Assembly: GCF_029945705.1 (NCBI RefSeq) | Contig: NZ_JAQSDC010000045.1 | Location: 1-64,000, forward strand | Length of the DNA: 64,000 nucleotides | DNA from: Methylotenera sp. | Lineage (GTDB): Bacteria > Pseudomonadota > Gammaproteobacteria > Burkholderiales > Methylophilaceae | Reading direction: 5' to 3' | Shown: positions 1-7,688 of the stretch, piece after piece | How the letters are laid out: each line of letters opens with the position of its first letter | How positions within the stretch are numbered: the stretch's first letter is position 1 | Program-made: the position numbers and the translations under genes | The notes under the pieces: model-generated | What the model was told of the DNA's origin: nothing | The model's database searches: none | What the model saw: the letters and a program-made list of their open reading frames with translations, nothing else

Positions 1-40
1 GCAACTGGTCACGATAGTCCGTTTTGATCGGTCACGATAG
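1..40. repeat. Direct repeat at left edge, possible IS21-like terminus
   Basis: The 11-mer GGTCACGATAG occurs at 7-17 and again at 30-40. Short spaced direct repeats of this kind are typical of the ends of IS21-family elements, where they bind the transposase. No transposase gene lies in the window, so the element, if real, extends to the left. The family assignment rests on resemblance from memory only. Confidence 0.35.
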
Positions 41-250
41 CCGTAATACGCAACACTTTTAAGTGTCAATCTATTATCTCTATAAAGCTGTATGCTAACA
101 CCCGCGCCAATTTTACTTTAATTTACATAAGAATATTATGTGTTGGCATACTGCTTGCTTTGAATCTATAGAGTGTCAAGATTAGTGGTGGCAACAAAGT
201 AGTAAAAACAAAAATTAAGAACATTACTGAAAACATCTAAGGAGTTTAAA

Positions 251-1459
251 TTGAACAACAAACCAGTCGTACGTACATCATCATCAGTTGCTTTAGCAGT
301 TGCTGTAGCACTAAGTCAATTAATGGTAAGCAATATTGCGCAAGCGGATTCTGTACATGAGTGGGGCTATTGGGATGCCGCTACAGCAGCAGGCCCATCA
401 AGTGGTGGAGATGCTGGCATAGGCAACATCTCGGTGCAAAACTTTAACACTGCGCAAAATAATACAGGTAAAAGCATCCCAACAGACCAAAGGCTTGTAG
501 GTATTGATAATGGTCAGTTTGTGACTGCTAACGCTGCTGATACTGGCGGTTATGTAGGCTATACGCTTTGTTATTACAATTGCAACGGTGGTAGTGGCTA
601 TTACAATGCGACGACCGCGGGTACTATACATTTTGATGTAACTCAGGGCCCAGAACGCTTAGATGAGCACAGCCATTATGTGGGCGAGGTTTATCCTTGG
701 TCAGATGGAAAGCCTTACTATGTTCAAGATACAAACCATTACAATGGCAAGCTGGTGGTCACCGGTACTTACGATGGTGCAGCGTTTAATATTAACGATA
801 GTGCCCCAGACTTAAGTACCAATGTTACTTCTTATTATTGGGGAGATACTTATGGTAATTCTTATGTTAACAGTGAAAATGACAATACATCTTTTAATGC
901 TTACCTAGGTAGTACATATAATGGTGTTGCAAATAATAACTCTTATAGTACAAGTTCAATTGGCAATAATACTAGCAACGGTCAGTATTTCTATGGTAAA
1001 CCTGTTTCGGCAACACAAATTGCAGAGCAAGTGCGTTTAGGTCAAACCTATAACTTTAGCGGCGGTAGCTTTATGGGCTCTCGGGTAGCGATTGCGGTTA
1101 ACTTCCAAAACGCTACTTGGAATGGTACATGGTCATCATCTAATGATTACAGTCATTACAATAATGAAACTGGATATGCAAAAGCTCAAAATGGCTTTGC
1201 AGCAGCTGGAAATATTTCTGGCAGCACACTTGCAAGCAACAGCGTAACAGGCGCAGGCGTAGCGGGTGTAGGCTTTGTAACAGGCGGCAAGGTGGATGCT
1301 ACGCTTGTAGGTGTAATTAAGGGTACGGATGCCTCAGCCGCAGCGATTATTGGTAAAACAGTGGTTACAGTGCAGCAGGCCATTGGTACAAAAACTGTGG
1401 GTGATATTTTCAGCGCAACTACGGGTTTGCCTTGTAAAGGAGGCTGTAATCTGGAATAG
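251..1459 (+). CDS. Secreted Gly/Asn/Ser-rich protein, function unknown
   Basis: 402 residues from a TTG start preceded by GGAG at 241-244. Residues 1-33 form a Sec signal peptide ending in AQA. The mature part is rich in Asn, Gly, Ser and Tyr with very few charged residues, as is common in beta-rich exported proteins. It has two close Cys pairs (CYYNC near residue 100, and CKGGC at the extreme C-terminus) that could be disulfides. The last ~130 residues (GGSFMGSRVAIAVNF, then NATWNGTW, then Gly-rich strands) faintly recall the C-terminal beta-barrel of TbpB/hemophilin-type surface proteins. That is only a resemblance. It is monocistronic: a terminator follows directly, and the flanking DNA looks mobile or non-coding. 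I do not recognise the family with certainty. Confidence 0.6.
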   Translation: MNNKPVVRTSSSVALAVAVALSQLMVSNIAQADSVHEWGYWDAATAAGPSSGGDAGIGNISVQNFNTAQNNTGKSIPTDQRLVGIDNGQFVTANAADTGGYVGYTLCYYNCNGGSGYYNATTAGTIHFDVTQGPERLDEHSHYVGEVYPWSDGKPYYVQDTNHYNGKLVVTGTYDGAAFNINDSAPDLSTNVTSYYWGDTYGNSYVNSENDNTSFNAYLGSTYNGVANNNSYSTSSIGNNTSNGQYFYGKPVSATQIAEQVRLGQTYNFSGGSFMGSRVAIAVNFQNATWNGTWSSSNDYSHYNNETGYAKAQNGFAAAGNISGSTLASNSVTGAGVAGVGFVTGGKVDATLVGVIKGTDASAAAIIGKTVVTVQQAIGTKTVGDIFSATTGLPCKGGCNLE

Positions 1460-1497
1460 TTAGTTAGCATTAAGTTAAACTCAGCTTTAAAAAAAGG

Positions 1498-1522
1498 GCC
1501 ACTAGAATTAGTGGCTTTTTTT
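1498..1522 (+). terminator. Rho-independent terminator of the secreted-protein gene
   Basis: A perfect 7-bp stem (GCCACTA/TAGTGGC) with a GAAT loop is followed by seven T residues, 39 bp after the stop codon at 1459. This is a canonical intrinsic terminator. Confidence 0.85.
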
Positions 1523-1896
1523 ATAAGCAGTTTACTAAATATCGAAGGTGTAAACGTGAGTTCACTTTAAATGCATCTTTGCATAGGCTTTACATTGTAA
1601 GACTCTTGATTGTGCTGCCGCTTTGATAAATAGTAGGCAGAGTAAATCAACAATACCGAAATTAATGTACTTTCATTTTTCAACTTTGGGATTAGTTTGT
1701 GCCATTCGACTAATTTCCGTACAGTTATTGAAAGAACTCCAAGGGGCTAAGGGGTACCCAACTGCTGAAATTGCCTAATGCCCCATATGGAACCCGATGT
1801 GCTAATGCGTTTGGCTGCATCTTTAGCATCCTAATAAGCTAACATTTTCATTACACAAATTAACCTCAGGTACTACCTAACTTTTGATATGTTATT
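1523..1896. other. Intergenic stretch with a possible degraded coding remnant
   Basis: 374 bp between the terminator and the 3' end of fabF. A 37-codon frame at 1665-1778 ends with the protein-like string LLKELQGAKGYPTAEIA and has no visible ribosome binding site. An adjacent frame downstream reads MEPDVLMRLAASLAS before a stop near 1830. The two may be pieces of one decayed gene, but nothing confirms it. No promoter, RNA gene or strong repeat is seen. Confidence 0.2.
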
Positions 1897-3168
1897 TCAA
1901 GAATTAAATCGTTTGAAAATCACCGAAGCATTCACTCCACCAAAACCAAATCCATTTGATAATGCATATTCAATCTTTTGAGGGAGTGGATTTTTACCGA
2001 CTATCTTGAGTCCATCAGCACGTTCATCTGCCTGATCTAAATTAATCGTAGGCGGGCAGCACTGCGTTTGTATGGCTTTAATGGTAAATATCGCTTCAAG
2101 CCCACCTGCAGCACCTAGTAAATGCCCTGTTGAAGATTTAGTTGCGCTGATTGCAGGCTTTGACTGGTGAGTGCCAAAAACACGTTTGATAGCCGCCAAC
2201 TCGCCCGCATCGCCTACAGGAGTAGAGGTTGCATGTGCATTAATATGGTTAATCGCATCAGGATTTAACCCTGCTTGATTGAGTGCTATAGACATAGCCC
2301 GTGCTGCTCCAGAGCCATCCTCAGGGCTTGAGGTAATATGATAGGCATCTGAGGTTGTTCCATAGCCAACTAGCTCAGCCAATGGTGTTGCACCTCTTGC
2401 CATCGCATGTTCATACGATTCAATCACCAAGATACCAGCGCCTTCGCCCATTACAAAGCCATCACGATTCACATCAAAGGGTCTGGAAGCCAACTCTGGA
2501 GAATTAAGATAATTGGTGCTGAGTGCCTTGGCCGCTGCAAAACCACCAAGACTCACTTTGTCGATACAGGCTTCTGCTCCGCCGCAAATCACAATATCGG
2601 CTTCACCTGACTGTATTAGTCTGGCTGCATCGCCAATGGCTTGAACACCTGCTGCACATGCTGTTACAGGTGCGCCAAGTGGTCCTTTAAATTGATATTT
2701 AAGCGCTACTTGACCCGCCGCAAGGTTGACTAAAAATGAGGGAATAGTAAAAGGCGATAACCTTTCAACCCCTTCTTGCTCAGTTTTTCGCACGGCATTT
2801 GCAATGGCGGGGAATCCGCCTATTCCAGAAGCAATAATGGTAGCGGTTCGCTCACTTTGCAGTGTATTTTGTGGCTTCCAGCCAGCTTGGTTGATGGCTT
2901 CTTCTGAGGCTATCAACGCAAATTGGATAAACCTATCAATTCTACGTAGCTCTTTGGGGCTAATGGTTTTTAATAAATCAACGCCAAACACAGGATCTTC
3001 TTCGCTGGACTTTACCCAGCCAGCGATAGTCACAGGGCTGCCTATAGCTAATGCATCAGGCAGTGTTGAAATGCCTGATTTACCTTCTAGCAGGTGTTTC
3101 CAAGCTAAATCAACACCCGTCCCCAAAGGGCTCACGGCGCCCATACCAGTAACAACAATTCTTTTCAT
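1897..3168 (-). CDS. fabF: Beta-ketoacyl-ACP synthase II (KAS II)
   Basis: 423 residues, the normal FabF length. This thiolase-fold condensing enzyme extends acyl-ACP with malonyl-ACP in the cytoplasm. The catalytic triad is visible: Cys171 in TACAAG, His312 in NAHATSTPVGD, and His349 in KSSTGHLLGAAGG with the supporting Lys344. An AAGGATC ribosome binding site precedes the ATG. The gene is not beside acpP, fabG or fabD, where the housekeeping copy usually lies. Instead it follows an MFS exporter by 16 bp on the same strand, so it is probably the last gene of a TetR-controlled operon and may be a second, specialised FabF. Its acyl substrate cannot be read from the sequence. Confidence 0.9.
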   Translation of the reverse strand: MKRIVVTGMGAVSPLGTGVDLAWKHLLEGKSGISTLPDALAIGSPVTIAGWVKSSEEDPVFGVDLLKTISPKELRRIDRFIQFALIASEEAINQAGWKPQNTLQSERTATIIASGIGGFPAIANAVRKTEQEGVERLSPFTIPSFLVNLAAGQVALKYQFKGPLGAPVTACAAGVQAIGDAARLIQSGEADIVICGGAEACIDKVSLGGFAAAKALSTNYLNSPELASRPFDVNRDGFVMGEGAGILVIESYEHAMARGATPLAELVGYGTTSDAYHITSSPEDGSGAARAMSIALNQAGLNPDAINHINAHATSTPVGDAGELAAIKRVFGTHQSKPAISATKSSTGHLLGAAGGLEAIFTIKAIQTQCCPPTINLDQADERADGLKIVGKNPLPQKIEYALSNGFGFGGVNASVIFKRFNS

Positions 3169-3184
3169 ATGATGATCCTTTTAA

Positions 3185-4600
3185 TTATTTAGCTTTATCT
3201 GATAACTGTTTAGGGTGCGTGTTTATAGGTATGCACAACATCGCTGTCATCAACGCTAAAGCAATATGAATGGAATATGTAGGTTTGAAATCTGCTATTT
3301 GTAGCGGTGACTTTGCCAGTAAAAGCACGGTAATTGAGACGCCAATCACTGCGCCAATTTGGCGCACTGCATTGTTGATAGCAGAGCCTACGGCGTAGTC
3401 TTTTGGCGGTAAGCCAAAGACAGCCGCTGCGGATAACGAAGGCATTACCAAGCCCACTGAAATGCCACTCAATAGCAAACCTGGCAACCACTCGCTGATA
3501 TAGTCGGGGCTTTGATCAGGGATTAACAAATACCATAATCCACTTAAGGCATAGGTTATGGCCCCAGTGATTAAAAGCGGCCTGTGACCAATTTTGGATG
3601 CAATTTTTCCCGATATTATGGCGGTTGGTACCACCATCAGTGGCCCTGGCATAATAGCGGTACCTGCCATAGTGAGGCTGTAATGCCATATATTTTTCAT
3701 CCAAAAAAAGAAAGAGAAAAACATAATGGAGAATGCAATGCCAAAAGAAATGCCAGCTAGATTTGCAAATAAAAAGGTTTTATTTTTAAATAAACTGAGA
3801 TCAAACAATGGCTCAGGGTTGATTTTTGCCCAAGGGATATAACTTAAAATGATGACTAGTCCCAGCACGATGATGCCAATCAATTCGGATTGACTCCAAT
3901 TGGCTGACTTCATTTCAACAATGCCAAAGGCTATGGCACCAACCCCAATAATTAATTGAAGCATGCCGACTAAATCCAAGCGCATCTTTTCTCTGGGTTG
4001 TACCGACTCATGCAGAATTGTAAAACTTTGCCATATGCAAAATAAGCCAATAGGGATATTGATGAAAAATGCCCACTCCCAGCCGCCAACATCAATGATA
4101 AATGACCCAATACCAGGGCCTAACGCGGCAGCTAAAGCACCCACTGCACCCCATGCGCCCATGGCAACCATGCGTTTTTCTCTAGGGAATGCCTCTAGCA
4201 CCAAAGCCAATGCTGCGGGGGTGAGTAAGCACGCGCCTATTGATTGAAATACTCTGGCGACGATTAACCAAAAAACTGAGGGCGATACGCCACATGCTAA
4301 TGAGGCGGTAATAAACAGCATGGTACCGAACATAAATACTTTTTTTCTACCGTATTTATCCGCAATGCCACCCGCAGGAATCAGCATGGCCGCATAAACA
4401 ATTGAATAGCCGCTCATTGCCCAAGATAAGTCAGCTGCTGACGATGAAGGGAAACTGCGCAGAATATTATTGAAACCAGCATAAAGAATGGTGGTGTCGA
4501 GTGACGACATGAAAATAGCAATGCTTGCAATGGCAAATACGCGCCATGCCGTTGGCATTTGTTTAACTGTAGGTGCATATGTTTGCGCTGTTGATTTCAT
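3185..4600 (-). CDS. MFS exporter, DHA2 (EmrB/QacA-like) drug:H+ antiporter
   Basis: 471 residues, almost entirely hydrophobic segments, consistent with a 14-helix DHA2 transporter of the inner membrane. Motif A (GGIADKYGRKKVF) lies between helices 2 and 3. The antiporter motif C (GAVGALAAALGPGIG) lies in helix 5, and an acidic residue sits in helix 1 (SSLDTTILYAGF, the D1 motif). It is probably a proton-driven efflux pump for a hydrophobic compound. It lies 86 bp downstream of the secreted hydrolase and 16 bp upstream of fabF on the same strand, so the three are likely cotranscribed from the TetR-controlled promoter near 5600. No EmrA-like membrane-fusion partner is present. The substrate is unknown. 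Confidence 0.85.
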   Translation of the reverse strand: MKSTAQTYAPTVKQMPTAWRVFAIASIAIFMSSLDTTILYAGFNNILRSFPSSSAADLSWAMSGYSIVYAAMLIPAGGIADKYGRKKVFMFGTMLFITASLACGVSPSVFWLIVARVFQSIGACLLTPAALALVLEAFPREKRMVAMGAWGAVGALAAALGPGIGSFIIDVGGWEWAFFINIPIGLFCIWQSFTILHESVQPREKMRLDLVGMLQLIIGVGAIAFGIVEMKSANWSQSELIGIIVLGLVIILSYIPWAKINPEPLFDLSLFKNKTFLFANLAGISFGIAFSIMFFSFFFWMKNIWHYSLTMAGTAIMPGPLMVVPTAIISGKIASKIGHRPLLITGAITYALSGLWYLLIPDQSPDYISEWLPGLLLSGISVGLVMPSLSAAAVFGLPPKDYAVGSAINNAVRQIGAVIGVSITVLLLAKSPLQIADFKPTYSIHIALALMTAMLCIPINTHPKQLSDKAK

Positions 4601-4686
4601 GAGTTATCTCAATGCTAAATTTAAATAGTTGGTGAAACTAGCCACAGCTCATACGAGAGTGGCTATGTTAAATGCCATGTTAAATG

Positions 4687-5592
4687 TTAGTGATTTAAGA
4701 AAAAGTTTGCTGTGTTAACAAACGAGTCGTGATACTGAAAAATAGAACCATGGTTTGAGTCAGGGTAAAGTACTAATTGGGCATTTTTAAGATGTTTATA
4801 CATGGTGATTGAACCTTCAGTCGGCAACATGGTGTCGTTATTACCAGTGACAACCAACACTGGTTGATTGATTGCTTTTAATGTGTTGAATTCAGGATCT
4901 GGTGTACTAGTAAACACAATCAGCGCTTTACCATGTGCATCAGCAATTGCTTTGCCACTCTCAGGGTCACGACCTTCTTTTCTTGCGTATACTCTAGACA
5001 AGAATTCTGCTGCCGCTTTTTTACCTACCTCAGACTGAGAGAAAAATAGATAATCTCGTGGATCTGGTGCATTTTGTCTTGAAAATGCTTCGCCCAATAC
5101 TTTCATTAAATTATTTCCACCACCTTGATGAGTCGTGCCAGCTAAGATGACTTTACGCACTAATTCAGGATGTTTAGCTGCTAGTTGTTGCGCGATAAAG
5201 CCACCCATAGAGAAGCCAAGTAAATCCACTTGCTTGTAGCCTAATGCTTGAATAAATGCATAGGCATCAGTAGTCATTTGTTCAACATTATCTGCCACTA
5301 CGCCATCGGTAGCGCCAACACCTCTATTGTTAAATACAATGACTGGTCGTGTCTTAGCAAATGCATTCACGACCGCAGGATCCCAAGCATCCATATTGCC
5401 AGTAAAGTGCTGCAGAAATACCAATGGCGTTCCTGACTTTGGGCCCAGCGTACGATATGAAAACTTAACGCCATTCGCTTCTATGTATTTAGTCGCAGTA
5501 GTTTCAAGCTTATCTTCAGCCAAGGCGATGCTAGGTTCTATGACAGAAAATGTCGCAGCTATTAGCATTAGTGATTTTAAGAGTTTATTCAT
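4687..5592 (-). CDS. Secreted alpha/beta hydrolase
   Basis: 301 residues. The N-terminal signal peptide (cleavage after ~25, ALA-ED) points to the periplasm. The rest is an alpha/beta-hydrolase fold: the oxyanion-region HF is replaced by QHFTGN, the nucleophile elbow is GFSMGG with Ser128, the probable acid is Asp253 (GNNDTMLP) and the catalytic His is His281 (SNHGS). NNRGVG follows strand 4, as in esterase/haloperoxidase/epoxide-hydrolase-like members. A strong AGGAG site precedes the ATG. It is divergent from a TetR gene, with a long palindrome between them, and is probably the first gene of a hydrolase-MFS-fabF operon. A role in degrading or modifying a toxic ester or lactone that the MFS also exports is an inference. 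Confidence 0.85.
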   Translation of the reverse strand: MNKLLKSLMLIAATFSVIEPSIALAEDKLETTATKYIEANGVKFSYRTLGPKSGTPLVFLQHFTGNMDAWDPAVVNAFAKTRPVIVFNNRGVGATDGVVADNVEQMTTDAYAFIQALGYKQVDLLGFSMGGFIAQQLAAKHPELVRKVILAGTTHQGGGNNLMKVLGEAFSRQNAPDPRDYLFFSQSEVGKKAAAEFLSRVYARKEGRDPESGKAIADAHGKALIVFTSTPDPEFNTLKAINQPVLVVTGNNDTMLPTEGSITMYKHLKNAQLVLYPDSNHGSIFQYHDSFVNTANFFLNH

Positions 5593-5623
5593 GATTTTCT
5601 CCTTTAATTTTAATGGTATTTAT

Positions 5624-5651
5624 TATTTAAATACCAATTGGTATTTAAATA
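5624..5651. promoter_or_regulatory. TetR operator: 28-bp perfect palindrome
   Basis: Positions 5624-5651 are a perfect palindrome centred at 5637/5638 with core ATACCAATTGGTAT. Further half-sites lie on both sides: GGTATTT at about 5615-5621 and AATTGGTAT at 5692-5700. It lies 32 bp upstream of the hydrolase start and 75 bp upstream of the TetR start, the position expected for an operator repressing both divergent promoters. Binding by the adjacent TetR protein is inferred. Confidence 0.8.
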
Positions 5652-5725
5652 TAATTCAGTAGCGCTTGCCTTGTCAATCTTTTTTTGTAACAATTGGTAT
5701 ATTAATTAAATTGAAAGTATTAATA

Positions 5726-6331
5726 ATGGAAGCTGATGTAAAAAAAATGCGAGGTCGCCCTAGGATTTTTGATCAAGATGAAGCGTTAGGTAAGGCGATG
5801 CAGATCTTCTGGAATAGAGGCTATGAAGGTGCCTCTATTGCTGAGTTGACAGAAACACTAGGTATCAATAAGCCCAGTCTTTATTCTGCATTTGGAAATA
5901 AAGAGGAGCTATTTAAAAAGGCGCTTTCTAAATACGCTGCTGGTCCAGTCTCTTTTGTGCGAGACGTTGTTAACGAACCTACTGCCCGAAAAGTGGCTGA
6001 GAGTTTTTTATTGAAAGCTGCTGAATTTTTAACTGAACCGTCTCACCCAAAAGGTTGCATGATTGTACAAGCTGCATTATCAAGTGGTGAGAGCGCAGAT
6101 TTAGTCAAAGATATACTCATTAACTACAGAAATTCATATGAAAATTTATTAGCGGAGCGTTTTGAAAAAGCCAGATTAGCAGGTGATTTACCTGAAAATG
6201 CAGTAGCAAAAGATTTAGCCAAATATCTTGCGATACTACACCAAGGTATGTCAGTGCAAGCAACGAGCGGCGCAACTAAAGAAGATCTCGTAAAAGTAGT
6301 CAATATAGCCCTAAATGTTTGGCCAAAATAG
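5726..6331 (+). CDS. TetR/AcrR-family transcriptional repressor
   Basis: 201 residues from the ATG at 5726. An in-frame upstream start at 5666 would add a hydrophobic, non-TetR-like extension, so I reject it. The N-terminus RGRPRIFDQDEALGKAMQIFW and the helix-turn-helix YEGASIAELTETLGINKPSLYSAF (about residues 33-56) are diagnostic. The GRPR start, PKGCMIV segment and C-terminal ligand domain resemble the YxaF/LmrA-like subgroup. It is divergent from the hydrolase-MFS-fabF genes, with a 28-bp palindrome between. It is expected to repress that operon and itself until it binds a ligand. The ligand is unknown. Confidence 0.9.
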   Translation: MEADVKKMRGRPRIFDQDEALGKAMQIFWNRGYEGASIAELTETLGINKPSLYSAFGNKEELFKKALSKYAAGPVSFVRDVVNEPTARKVAESFLLKAAEFLTEPSHPKGCMIVQAALSSGESADLVKDILINYRNSYENLLAERFEKARLAGDLPENAVAKDLAKYLAILHQGMSVQATSGATKEDLVKVVNIALNVWPK

Positions 6332-6497
6332 GGGCAGATTAATGCAATGAATAAGACGCTGATCATTACATGCCAATATTAATTGAGAGTATTGCTCCAA
6401 TGATGTGCAACATAAATTATGAGCGTGCTACAGGCCCGAAGTTGCCTGATGACATATTTTGATAATTACGGCTTAAAGACATTTAGATTAACTTGGC

Positions 6498-7130
6498 TTA
6501 TCTTTCATTGGCAGTCGTTTCATTTACCCAATCAAGCAATGGCGCCCATTGCTCAATATCTTGAGCGACAAGTGAAGGGCGCATATCAAAAAGGCTGGCG
6601 CCTTGTTCAGCTGCTGTGGCGTACACCTGTGCGTTACGAAGATAGGTAAGTATTGGAAAACCTGTTTGTTCCATAAACTCTGCCAGTGTGGCAGCGGCAT
6701 TTGTGCGGCTATTAACACGCATGCCGACTAATGCTACAAAAGTTTTGTTCTTGCGTATGGCTTTTTCTTCTGCGAGTAAATCTAAAAAATCAGTGGTAGC
6801 GCCAATGTCAAAGGCTGATGGCTGAATGGGAACGATAATGCAATCGGCTTGCTTCACTGCGTCAGATAGCTTTTCATCACGAAAACCTCCTGGGGAGTCG
6901 GTAATAATCCAATCAGGGGCTATTGATAATGGCTTGCTGCGCGGGTTACTTGTATGAATGATGGGTAACTCTGCTGCTCTACGCTGCACCCAATGAGTAG
7001 ATGATTGTTGACGATCTAAATCGGATAGCAGCACTAGTCCACCTACAGAGGCGAAATAACCAGCTAGATTTGTAGCGATGGTCGTTTTACCACTACCGCC
7101 TTTTGAGTTGGCGATTAAGATATTTCTCAT
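6498..7130 (-). CDS. Orphan ParA/MinD-type ATPase
   Basis: 210 residues, the small single-domain ParA size. The deviant Walker A box KGGSGKTT (residues 10-17, with the signature Lys10) is at the N-terminus. LLSDLDRQQSS is the A' motif and WIITDSPGG the Walker B region. Such proteins form ATP-dependent dimers on DNA and position plasmids, carboxysomes, chemoreceptor arrays or other cargo. There is no ParB, parS-like repeats or replication gene next to it, so it is not part of a par operon here. The cargo cannot be told from context; chemoreceptor (ParC/PpfA-like) or other positioning roles are possible. No gene on the opposite strand is credible. Confidence 0.85.
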   Translation of the reverse strand: MRNILIANSKGGSGKTTIATNLAGYFASVGGLVLLSDLDRQQSSTHWVQRRAAELPIIHTSNPRSKPLSIAPDWIITDSPGGFRDEKLSDAVKQADCIIVPIQPSAFDIGATTDFLDLLAEEKAIRKNKTFVALVGMRVNSRTNAAATLAEFMEQTGFPILTYLRNAQVYATAAEQGASLFDMRPSLVAQDIEQWAPLLDWVNETTANER

Positions 7131-7366
7131 GCATAAGCTCCAAATTTTTGAAATTTAAGTTATCAAATCATACTGCATTTAGACCATTAATGGCTGACTT
7201 GTTTATTACGAGAGGTATACTTGAAATCCGCACACAGCCTTTATTATAGAGCTGTGAAGTTAATATGAAATCTTCATAAATATGTCACAAAAGTAAGCGG
7301 TTGGTTAATTATACTATTTTGGCTGTTGCTGTTATATTTGAGTATTAAAAATCTGGGGAGTACGAC

Positions 7367-7612
7367 TTGAAAATTAAATACGCTAGTGAAGAATACATGG
7401 AAAAAGCAAAAAACTTATCTCAGGAAGAAGTTGAAAGATTACAAAGTAGAATGCGCACTAAGTTAACGCGTAGGGAAGAGGAAAAGAAACTTAGCTTAAT
7501 AGAGGTGTTAGCGATACAGCTTGAGCTTGATGATGAGCAGTTAACCGAATGGCGTGAAAAGCGCATTGAGATGAACCAAAAAGATAAAAAAGATAAAAAA
7601 TCATCAAGCTAA
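7367..7612 (+). CDS. Small highly charged protein, unknown
   Basis: 81 residues from a TTG start with GGGGAG at 7355-7360 immediately upstream, which supports the start. It is very rich in Glu and Lys, with a predicted helical, coiled-coil-like middle (EEVERLQSRMRTKLTRREEEKKLSLIEVL written in shorter pieces: EEVERLQSRM, RTKLTRREEEKK) and a Lys/Asp/Ser tail. It has no signal peptide or membrane segment. It stands alone between divergent parA and convergent uup. I do not recognise the family; it could be a nucleic-acid-associated or regulatory small protein. Confidence 0.55.
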   Translation: MKIKYASEEYMEKAKNLSQEEVERLQSRMRTKLTRREEEKKLSLIEVLAIQLELDDEQLTEWREKRIEMNQKDKKDKKSSS

Positions 7613-7626
7613 TAATATGTTTTCAA

Positions 7627-7653
7627 GCAGTGACATTTTAAAAATGCCACTGC
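7627..7653. terminator. Hairpin between convergent genes
   Basis: GCAGTGACATTTT and AAAATGCCACTGC form a near-perfect stem (one G-U pair) 14 bp after the small-protein stop and before the uup 3' end. There is no clear T-tract on either side, so it may be a bidirectional terminator or simply an mRNA 3' stabiliser. Confidence 0.4.
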
Positions 7654-7688
7654 GTTGATAGCTTCAAACTCTTTATAGCATCTAAATG

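Noticed and set aside
5666-5725. Longer TetR start
   Set aside because: It would add 20 hydrophobic residues not seen in TetR proteins and would cover an operator half-site; the ATG at 5726 gives the normal length.
6419-6649. 76-codon plus-strand frame
   Set aside because: It runs antisense to the 3' end of the ParA gene with no domain features; it is a shadow of the real gene.
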